From Stutzerimonas stutzeri (GTDB lineage: Bacteria; Pseudomonadota; Gammaproteobacteria; Pseudomonadales; Pseudomonadaceae), in NCBI GenBank assembly GCA_002345575.1, contig DDVX01000006.1, forward strand, positions 1 through 64,000: DNA of 64,000 nt, read 5' to 3'. A program made the translations under genes and the position numbers. The notes under the pieces were generated by a model. That model searched no databases, was not told the DNA's origin, and was given only the letters and a program-made list of their open reading frames with translations. Below, piece by piece: positions 27,075 through 34,265 of this stretch (position 1 is the first letter of the stretch; each line of letters starts with the position of its first letter).

Positions 27075-27590
27075 TCAGTTTCGGGCCCAAGTCTCGAAAC
27101 GATATGCCGGCGACTCGCCGCTAGCCGGATGCGCCTGGTTTTCGATGCGCTGCCACTGGTTTTCTTCAAACTGCGGGAAGAAGGCATCGCCTTCAGGGCT
27201 GGCCTCGATCCGCGTCAGATACAGACGCTGGGCGCGGTCCAATGCCTGGGTGTAGAGCTGCGCACCGCCAATCAACATGATCTCGTCCGCGCCCTGTTCC
27301 CGCGCCCAGGCTTCAGCACGCTGCAAGGCGTCATCCAGGCTGGAAAAGGTTTCAGCACCTTCGAGCTGCAGATCAGGCTGACGACTGACCACCAGATTCA
27401 AACGGCCCGGCAGCGGCCGCCCGAGCGAATCCCAGGTCTTGCGACCCATGATGATCGGCTTGCCGAGGGTCATGGCCTTGAAGTGCTTGAGGTCCGCCGG
27501 CAGGTGCCATGGCATTTTGTTGTCGAGTCCGATGACGTGGTTTTCCGCCAGTGCGGCGATCATCACGAGGGGAAGAGAGGTCTGATTCAT
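27075..27590 (-). CDS. folA: Dihydrofolate reductase
   Basis: A 171-residue enzyme that reduces dihydrofolate to tetrahydrofolate with NADPH and is the target of trimethoprim. The active-site acid is D33 in HLPADLKHF, after the Met20-type loop NKMPWH. The NADPH motif GRKTWDSLGRPLPGR is intact. Length and position near ilvD match other pseudomonads. Confidence 0.97.
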   Translation of the reverse strand: MNQTSLPLVMIAALAENHVIGLDNKMPWHLPADLKHFKAMTLGKPIIMGRKTWDSLGRPLPGRLNLVVSRQPDLQLEGAETFSSLDDALQRAEAWAREQGADEIMLIGGAQLYTQALDRAQRLYLTRIEASPEGDAFFPQFEENQWQRIENQAHPASGESPAYRFETWARN

Positions 27591-27694
27591 GGTCGCGAGA
27601 ATAACAGAGGGCCGAAGCGACCGTCAGCGGCGACTTTTCCGCATTGGCCCGGCAGAAGGTATTCTCACAGCTGCTTTCACCACCGAGATAACGT

Positions 27695-29089
27695 GTGACC
27701 GCCCATCCTCCACCAACGCTTACATCCCTCGACCGCCTCTGGCTGACCGAAGCCGTGCGCCTGCGCGAAGAGCATGCCGGATTACTGGACGATGACGAAG
27801 CCAATCGCCGCGCACGCGCCGAGGGTGGTGAAGCGCATCAACTGATTGAGCACCGTGCACTTTGGCTGGCACGCCGCGACGGGCTGGTTGAGGCGCTGCA
27901 GCATTGGCGTCAAGGTGCGCGGCTGGCGGCGTTGGCCCTGCTGCTGTTCGCCCTATTCAGCGGTGCCGGTCTGGCCTGGGCGGCGCTGGGGGACGGTGCA
28001 CGGCCGGTTAATGTGTTCTGGGCGCTGGGCAGCCTGCTCGGGCTGAATCTTTTGATGCTGCTGGGCTGGCTGCTGGGTTTTTTCTTTGCTGGCGACAGCG
28101 GCGGCGCGCTGGGGCGATTATGGCTTTGGCTCAGTGAAAAGCTTGCCCGCGATGCGCGCGCCATACAGCTGGCGCCAGCGCTGCTGGCGGTGCTGCAGCA
28201 GCGCCGACTCGGTCGCTGGCTGCTGGGGCTGGGCGTGCACGGTTTATGGTCGCTGGCGATGCTCGGCGCTCTGCTGACGCTGCTGGCACTGCTGGCCACC
28301 CGGCGCTACGGCTTCGTCTGGGAAACCACCATTCTCGGCGAAAGCGCCTTTGTCGGGCTGACCCAGGCCCTCGGTGCGCTCCCCGCCGCGCTCGGTTTCA
28401 GCATGCCGGATATCGAGCAGATTCGAGCCAGCGGAACCCTCACCAACGACTTCGACAGCGCCCGCCAGAGCTGGGCCGGCTGGCTGGTGGGCGTGGTACT
28501 GATCTACGGGTTGCTGCCACGCCTGCTGCTGGCTTTGTTCTGCCTGTGGCGCTGGCGCAGCGGGCGTGCGGCGCTGCGTCTGGATTTGCAACTGCCGGCT
28601 TACCGCCTGCTGCTGGAACGCCTGCAACCGACCAGCGAGCGCCTGGGAATTCAGGATGCCGCACCAGAGAATCTGCATAATCCCGGTACCGGCATTCAGC
28701 CCGTGGGCGGTGAAGGCACGGTGCTGGTGGGCATCGAACTGGAGCCGAGTCGCGATTGGCCACCGGCACTGCCTGAGAACATTGCCAATGCCGGCGTGCT
28801 GGATGACCGCGAGCAGCGTCGGCGCTTGCTGGAGCAACTCACGCGCGCGCCAGCACAGCGCCTGCTGATCGCCTGCGATCCACGCCGTTCGCCGGACCGC
28901 GGCACCCTGGCGCTGATCGGTGAGCTGTCACGCTGCGCTGCCACCACGCGAATCTGGCTGTTGCCGGCGCCAGCCGGCGACACACTGGACGAAAACCGTC
29001 TGCAGGACTGGCGACAGGCGCTGGATGCACTCAACCTAGCGCACGCCGGCAGCGCGCCGCTGACTTGGCTGGAGAGCGGGCATGAATAA
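27695..29089 (+). CDS. DUF2868 membrane protein
   Basis: A 464-residue protein of unknown function, starting at GTG. It has four or so membrane segments: near 75-100, 110-135, about 180-205 and about 265-290. A C-terminal soluble domain of about 170 residues follows and contains strands that look Rossmann-like (LLIACDPRR). It is recognised as the DUF2868 family, whose gene regularly precedes a DUF3482 GTPase, as here. A shared complex at the membrane is inferred. Confidence 0.8.
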   Translation: MTAHPPPTLTSLDRLWLTEAVRLREEHAGLLDDDEANRRARAEGGEAHQLIEHRALWLARRDGLVEALQHWRQGARLAALALLLFALFSGAGLAWAALGDGARPVNVFWALGSLLGLNLLMLLGWLLGFFFAGDSGGALGRLWLWLSEKLARDARAIQLAPALLAVLQQRRLGRWLLGLGVHGLWSLAMLGALLTLLALLATRRYGFVWETTILGESAFVGLTQALGALPAALGFSMPDIEQIRASGTLTNDFDSARQSWAGWLVGVVLIYGLLPRLLLALFCLWRWRSGRAALRLDLQLPAYRLLLERLQPTSERLGIQDAAPENLHNPGTGIQPVGGEGTVLVGIELEPSRDWPPALPENIANAGVLDDREQRRRLLEQLTRAPAQRLLIACDPRRSPDRGTLALIGELSRCAATTRIWLLPAPAGDTLDENRLQDWRQALDALNLAHAGSAPLTWLESGHE

Positions 29090-29100
29090 ACATGTTCAAC

Positions 29101-29169
29101 GTAGGGTGGATGTCGCTTTTTACATCCACCGTTGGCAGTGGTGGATGGGTGAAGCGTCACCCATCCTAC
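29101..29169. repeat. Palindromic intergenic element with inverted ends
   Basis: This 69-base element fills the gap between the DUF2868 and GTPase genes. Its ends GTAGGGTGG and CCATCCTAC are inverted with one mismatch. Inside are two hairpins: GGTGGATG (29105-29112) with CATCCACC (29123-29130), and GGTGGATGGGTG (29140-29151) overlapping CACCCATCCTAC (29158-29169). Elements starting GTAGGGTGGAT are scattered between genes in Pseudomonas. The right end directly abuts the GGAGG ribosome site of the next gene. Confidence 0.7.
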
Positions 29170-29182
29170 GGAGGCCCGCATA

Positions 29183-30565
29183 ATGAGCGCGCCCCTGAAG
29201 CTCGCCCTGGTCGGCCACACCAATGTTGGCAAGACCTCGCTGCTGCGCACCCTGACTCGCGATATCGGTTTTGGCGAGGTCTCGCACCGACCCAGCACTA
29301 CCCGTCATGTTGAAGGTGCCCGGCTATCGGTGGATGGCGAGCCGCTGCTGGAACTCTACGACACACCCGGTCTGGAAGACGCCATCGCCCTGCTCGATCA
29401 TCTGGAACGTATCGAGGGCCCAGGCGAACGGCTGGACGGCCCGGCACGCACGGCACGTTTTCTCGAGGGCAGCGAGGCGCGCCAGCGTTTCGAACAGGAA
29501 GCCAAGGTACTGCGCCAATTGCTGGCCAGCGATGCCGGACTCTACGTGATCGATGCCCGCGAGCCGGTGCTGGCCAAGTACAAGGACGAACTGGCGGTGC
29601 TCGCCGGCTGCGGCAAACCGCTGCTGCCAGTGCTCAACTTCGTCGCCCAGCCCGATCACCGTGAAAACGAATGGCGTGAGGCCCTGGCCCGGCTCGGCCT
29701 GCATGCGCTGGTGCGTTTCGACAGCGTGGCGCCGCCGATCGATGGCGAACGGCGACTGTATGAAAGCCTGGCGCTAATGCTGGAGTCATCCAGACCACAA
29801 CTGCAGCGACTGATCGAAGACCATGAAGCCCAGGCCGCAGCACGCTTGAGCGAAGGCAACCGGTTAATCGCCGACTTACTGGTGGATGTCGCAGCCTGTC
29901 GGCGCAGCGTCGCGGCACAGCCGGAACTGGAGCGCGGTGCGATCCGCGAACTGCACGACAGCGTGCGCGCCCGCGAACAGGCCTGCGTCAAATCGCTGCT
30001 ACGGCTGTATGCCTTCCGCAAGGAGGACGCCGCCGCCACCGACCTGCCGCTGCTCGACGGGCGCTGGGGCGATGACCTGTTCAATCCGGAAACGCTCAAG
30101 CACCTGGGGATAAAAGTCGGTAGCGGCATGGCCGCCGGTGCGGCTGCCGGAGCGGGAGTCGATCTAATGGTGGGCGGCATCACCCTCGGCGCCGCCGCGC
30201 TGCTCGGCGCCATTGCCGGCGGCGGTGCACAAACCGCGCGGCATTACGGCAATCGCCTGCTGGGCAAGCTCAAGGGGCAGCGGGAGCTGACTGTCGATGA
30301 CGCCGTGCTGCGCCTGCTCGCCCTGCGCCAGCATCAGTTGCTGACCGCCCTTGCCGCACGTGGCCATGCCGCAATGGAAGCGATCAGCCTAGATGCACCG
30401 GACGACAAGACCTGGCGCGAGGGTAAATTGCCGGAAGCGTTGCAACGCTGCCGGGCGCATCCGGATTGGTCGTCGTTGAATCCTGGGGCAAAACTGGAAG
30501 AGCGAGAACGCCAGGAGCAAATCGCCGAGTTGCTGGATAATCTACAACGGCCTGCATCGCATTGA
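29183..30565 (+). CDS. DUF3482 GTPase/HSR1-like protein
   Basis: A 460-residue TRAFAC-class GTP-binding protein. The P-loop GHTNVGKTS is at 11-19, the switch I threonine pair is at 39-40 and the G3 motif DTPG is at 60-63. The C-terminal DUF3482 part has a long helical stretch (about 190-300) and a Gly/Ala-rich hydrophobic segment near 315-350 that may insert in the membrane. GGAGG precedes the ATG. It is paired with the DUF2868 protein. Cellular role unknown. Confidence 0.85.
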   Translation: MSAPLKLALVGHTNVGKTSLLRTLTRDIGFGEVSHRPSTTRHVEGARLSVDGEPLLELYDTPGLEDAIALLDHLERIEGPGERLDGPARTARFLEGSEARQRFEQEAKVLRQLLASDAGLYVIDAREPVLAKYKDELAVLAGCGKPLLPVLNFVAQPDHRENEWREALARLGLHALVRFDSVAPPIDGERRLYESLALMLESSRPQLQRLIEDHEAQAAARLSEGNRLIADLLVDVAACRRSVAAQPELERGAIRELHDSVRAREQACVKSLLRLYAFRKEDAAATDLPLLDGRWGDDLFNPETLKHLGIKVGSGMAAGAAAGAGVDLMVGGITLGAAALLGAIAGGGAQTARHYGNRLLGKLKGQRELTVDDAVLRLLALRQHQLLTALAARGHAAMEAISLDAPDDKTWREGKLPEALQRCRAHPDWSSLNPGAKLEERERQEQIAELLDNLQRPASH

Positions 30566-30577
30566 TTTAGGCGCCGG

Positions 30578-30666
30578 CTTACATACAGAAAAACATATGT
30601 AAGGAAGCCGCATCACCGCTTACATATAAGAGCCTCAATGTAAGGATAAAGCCGCAACCTTACATA
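30578..30666. repeat. Tandem ~41-base repeat with alternating TTACATA motifs
   Basis: Between the converging GTPase and phoU genes, CTTACATA occurs at 30578, 30619 and 30659, and the reverse motif (TATGTAAG or ATGTAAGG) at 30596 and 30638. The motifs alternate in direction about every 20 bases. The repeat unit is about 41 bases, 2.3 copies, and each reverse motif is followed shortly by GCCGCA. Each unit can fold into a hairpin. Its role is unknown; possibilities are a protein-binding array or a structured 3' end for either gene. Confidence 0.8.
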
Positions 30667-30740
30667 GGCAGCGCCTCCTGCAAGCGAACTTGGCACGCGC
30701 TTAGGGTGGAAAAACGCTCAGCAGCTCCCGCCCTGCCCAC

Positions 30741-31463
30741 TCAACCTTCCTTCGCGTTTTCCACTTCCTCGGCCATGCGCTTTAGGCCTATGTGGCGCAC
30801 GTCGGTGCCGTGCACCAGGTAGATCACCAGCTCCGCGATGTTGCGCGCGTGGTCGCCGATGCGTTCTAGCGAGCGCAGCGCCCAGATCACGCTCAGCACG
30901 CGGGAGATCGAACGCGGGTCTTCCATCATGTAGGTGACCAGTTCGCGCAGGGCGGTCTTGTATTCGCGGTCGACGGTCTTGTCGTACTGCGCTACGGATA
31001 GCGCCAGGTCGGCATCGAAACGGGCGAAGGCGTCCAGCGCCTCGCGGACCATCTTGCGCACCTGGTCGCCGATGTGGCGCACCTCGACATAGCCACGCGG
31101 CGATTCGCCTTCCTCGCACAACTGGATGGCGCGACGGGCAATCTTGGTGGCTTCGTCGCCGATACGCTCCAGATCGATCACCGACTTGGAGATGCTGATA
31201 ATCAGACGCAGGTCGGAAGCTGCCGGCTGACGACGGGCGAGAATGCGCACGCATTCCTCGTCGATGTTGCGCTCCATCTGGTTGATCTGGTCATCGACCT
31301 CCCGCACCTGCTGCGCCAGACCCGAATCGGCCTCGATCAGCGCGGTGACCGCATCGTTGACCTGCTTCTCCACCAGCCCGCCCATGGCCAGCAGATGACT
31401 GCGAATCTCTTCCAGCTCGGTATTGAACTGCTGGGAAATATGTTGGGTATGGTTGTCTTTCAT
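30741..31463 (-). CDS. phoU: Phosphate-signalling protein PhoU
   Basis: A 240-residue helical protein with two repeated three-helix PhoU domains, each holding an acidic metal-binding motif (for example ERIGDEATKIA and ERIGDHARNIAE). PhoU links the Pst transporter to the PhoR/PhoB two-component system and represses the Pho regulon when phosphate is plentiful. It is the last gene of pstS-C-A-B-phoU on the minus strand. An ATG with GAGGA upstream fixes the start. Confidence 0.97.
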   Translation of the reverse strand: MKDNHTQHISQQFNTELEEIRSHLLAMGGLVEKQVNDAVTALIEADSGLAQQVREVDDQINQMERNIDEECVRILARRQPAASDLRLIISISKSVIDLERIGDEATKIARRAIQLCEEGESPRGYVEVRHIGDQVRKMVREALDAFARFDADLALSVAQYDKTVDREYKTALRELVTYMMEDPRSISRVLSVIWALRSLERIGDHARNIAELVIYLVHGTDVRHIGLKRMAEEVENAKEG

Positions 31464-31601
31464 CTCGAAATCCTCGTAACCGATCCTGATTGGCGCTGCA
31501 TGGCCCTTGGCAGAGCGTGTCGGGCAAGGCGGCGAAGCGCAGACAGTACGATTAGTACGGCAAGCTTTGCCAACGCATCCCGGCGCGTTATGACATGGCC
31601 A
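31464..31601. other. Spacer between pstB and phoU
   Basis: A 138-base gap, longer than usual within a pst operon. It holds the direct repeat AGTACGATTAGTACG (about 31544-31558), and GGCCATG-type sequences near both ends (31499-31504 and 31595-31600) that could close a large stem-loop. No gene is present. Confidence 0.4.
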
Positions 31602-32432
31602 TTAGCCGTAGCGGCCGGTGATGTAGTCTTCCGTCTGCTTCTTGGCCGGATTGGTGAACAGCGTATCCGTATCGCCGTACTCGATCAGTTTGCCCATGTA
31701 CATGAACGCCGTGTAGTCGGAGACGCGCGCGGCCTGCTGCATATTGTGGGTGACGATGACGATGGTGTACTTGGCCTTGAGTTCGTAGATCAGCTCCTCG
31801 ACTTTCAGCGAGGAGATCGGGTCCAGTGCCGAACTGGGTTCATCCAGCAGCAGCACTTCGGGCTGCACGGCGATGGTCCGCGCGATCACCAGACGCTGCT
31901 GCTGACCACCGGAAAGGCCCAGCGCCGATTCGTGCAGGCGATCCTTCACTTCCTCCCACAGCGCCGCGCCCTTGAGCGCCCACTCTACGGTTTCGTCGAG
32001 CACGCGCTTCTGCTTGATACCCTGGATGCGCAGGCCGTAGACCACGTTCTCGTAGATGCTCTTGGGGAAGGGGTTGGGCTTCTGAAACACCATGCCGACG
32101 CGACGGCGCAGGTCGGCCACGTCTTCGCCCTTGCGGTAGATGTTGTGGCCGTCGAGGTTGATCGCGCCCTCGATTCGGCAGCCGTCGACCAGGTCGTTCA
32201 TGCGGTTGAAGCAGCGCAGCAAGGTGGACTTGCCGCAGCCGGACGGGCCAATGAATGCGGTGACACGTTGCTTGGGGATGTTCATGGCGACATTGAACAG
32301 CGCCTGCTTCTGGCCGTAATACAGGTTCAGATCCGGCACCTCGATGGCGACGGGCTCATCGGCCAGGCTCAGGGCACGCTTGTCGCGGCCAAGGGCGGAG
32401 ATGTCGATGGAGTGGGTTTGTGTCGCTGACAT
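31602..32432 (-). CDS. pstB: Phosphate ABC transporter ATPase
   Basis: A 276-residue ATPase of the high-affinity phosphate importer PstSCAB. Walker A GPSGCGKST is at 62-70, the signature is LSGGQQQR near 176, and Walker B is LLLDEPSSALD. It has a short N-terminal extension common in Pseudomonas PstB. It energises PstA-PstC and, with PhoU, takes part in phosphate signalling. Confidence 0.97.
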   Translation of the reverse strand: MSATQTHSIDISALGRDKRALSLADEPVAIEVPDLNLYYGQKQALFNVAMNIPKQRVTAFIGPSGCGKSTLLRCFNRMNDLVDGCRIEGAINLDGHNIYRKGEDVADLRRRVGMVFQKPNPFPKSIYENVVYGLRIQGIKQKRVLDETVEWALKGAALWEEVKDRLHESALGLSGGQQQRLVIARTIAVQPEVLLLDEPSSALDPISSLKVEELIYELKAKYTIVIVTHNMQQAARVSDYTAFMYMGKLIEYGDTDTLFTNPAKKQTEDYITGRYG

Positions 32433-32533
32433 GGGTTGTCTCCGTAATCGCTGGAGGCCAGAGGCTGAAGGCTGGACGCGGTCGGTGCCGCTTTGTTCGT
32501 CCAGCTTCAGGCTTCCAGCGCTTTTATCGGCTG

Positions 32534-34204
32534 TTAGTGGTCAAGCGCCTTGTACTTTTCGCGCAGGTGGTTGCGGATAAGGACCGCACTGAGGTTGAGC
32601 GTTGCAATCACCAGCACCAACAGAAACGCGGTGGCATAAACCAGCGGCCGCGCGGCCTCGACGTTGGGGCTCTGGAAGCCGACGTCGTAGATGTGAAAGC
32701 CCAGGTGCATGATTTTCTGATCCAGGTGCAGATAAGGGTAGTTGCCGTTGAGCGGCAGGGTCGGGGCCAACTTGACCACACCCACCAGCATCAGCGGCGC
32801 TACTTCACCGGCGGCACGGGCCACGGCGAGAATCAGGCCGGTCATCATCGCCGGGCTGGCCATGGGCAGTACCACCTTCCACAGCGTCTCGGATTTGGTC
32901 GCGCCAAGGGCCAGGGAGCCTTCGCGAATCATCCGAGGAATACGCGCCAGACCTTCCTCGGTGGCGACGATCACCACCGGCAGCGTGAGGATCGCCAGGG
33001 TCAGCGACGCCCACATCAGCCCCGGCGTACCGAATACCGGCGCCGGCGCGGCTTCAGGGTAGAAGATGCGGTCCAGCGAGCCACCCAGCACATAGACGAA
33101 GAAGCCCAGGCCGAACACGCCGTAGACAATGGACGGTACGCCGGCGAGGTTGTTCACCGCGATGCGGATGATGCGCGTCAGGGTGCCCTGCTTGGCGTAT
33201 TCGCGCAGGTAGACCGCCGCGATCACGCCGAACGGGGTGACGATCACCGCCATGATGAGGGTCATCAACACCGTGCCGAAGATTGCCGGGAAAATACCGC
33301 CCTCGGTATTCGCCTCACGCGGCTCGTCGCTGACGAACTCCCACACCTTGGCACCATAGAAACCGAGCTTCTGCGGCACCGACATGGCGTTCGGCTGGTA
33401 GGCGCGCACCACTTTGCCGAGGCTGATTTCCAGCTCGCGGCCATCCATGGTGCGCACACCGATGCTGTCGCGGTTGAAGGCCTGATGCAGCTCCATCAGA
33501 CGGCCTTCCAGTTCCTTGTACTGGGCATTCCATTCGGCACGCTCGGCGTCCAGCTCGGCCTGCGCGGCGGCATCCAGCTTTTCCTCAAGCTCCAGCTTGC
33601 GCGTCTTCAGGCGCAGCCGTTCCAGGCCGTGGTTAATGCGCCCGATATCACCCTTTTCCAGCTGGCTGATCTGCCCGTGCAGCTGGTCGATACGCTGAAT
33701 TCGGCGCTGCAGCTCGGGCCATGCGGCCTCGCCTTCGGCGACCAGATTGCCGTTCTCCTTGACGCTCAGCAGCTGGCCGTAGAAGTTGCCCCATTCGCGG
33801 CGCTCCAGCACGACCAGATCTTTGGGCGTGCGTTCATTGCTCAGCCACTCACCCACAACCCAGGTGAAGTCCGCGCCGTAAACCTCACGGTTGCCTACCT
33901 TGAACAGCTCGCGGGTCATGAACTCACCGCCCTCGGCGGCCACCGGCAGGCCACTGGCCGCCAGGCGGGCACGGGGTACTTCCTCGGCCTGCACACGCTC
34001 GCCGGCCAGCAGGCGGAACTCGCCGCCGGGCACCTGGTAGTCGGCGACAATGACATCCGCCGGCCAGAAGTGCGCCATGCCGCGTACCGCGATCACCGAC
34101 AGCAGACCCAGGGTCATGATCACAGCGATGGACACCGCGCCGGCGTTCATCCAGATCCAGGGAGTGCCGCTCTTGATCCAGTTTGTCAGGGAATCCTTTT
34201 TCAC
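32534..34204 (-). CDS. pstA: Phosphate ABC transporter permease PstA, long form
   Basis: A 556-residue permease, nearly twice the length of E. coli PstA. After one N-terminal membrane segment (about 20-42) comes a soluble region of some 230 residues rich in charged helices (coiled coil near 160-235). The MetI-like permease domain lies roughly from 285 to 540, with an EAA-loop (EGSLALGATKSETLWK). The N-terminal region corresponds to the DUF3333-type extension of Pseudomonas PstA. Only 61 bases separate it from pstC. Confidence 0.93.
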   Translation of the reverse strand: MKKDSLTNWIKSGTPWIWMNAGAVSIAVIMTLGLLSVIAVRGMAHFWPADVIVADYQVPGGEFRLLAGERVQAEEVPRARLAASGLPVAAEGGEFMTRELFKVGNREVYGADFTWVVGEWLSNERTPKDLVVLERREWGNFYGQLLSVKENGNLVAEGEAAWPELQRRIQRIDQLHGQISQLEKGDIGRINHGLERLRLKTRKLELEEKLDAAAQAELDAERAEWNAQYKELEGRLMELHQAFNRDSIGVRTMDGRELEISLGKVVRAYQPNAMSVPQKLGFYGAKVWEFVSDEPREANTEGGIFPAIFGTVLMTLIMAVIVTPFGVIAAVYLREYAKQGTLTRIIRIAVNNLAGVPSIVYGVFGLGFFVYVLGGSLDRIFYPEAAPAPVFGTPGLMWASLTLAILTLPVVIVATEEGLARIPRMIREGSLALGATKSETLWKVVLPMASPAMMTGLILAVARAAGEVAPLMLVGVVKLAPTLPLNGNYPYLHLDQKIMHLGFHIYDVGFQSPNVEAARPLVYATAFLLVLVIATLNLSAVLIRNHLREKYKALDH

Positions 34205-34265
34205 GGATCGATACCTTTAACGAAATCTTCTCGCAGCCAGGGGCTGCATTCTTGCCGGTGCCCGC

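Noticed and set aside
30578..30666. The tandem TTACATA repeats as a CRISPR array
   Set aside because: Units alternate in direction, spacers are not unique 30-mers, copies are too few and no cas gene is nearby.
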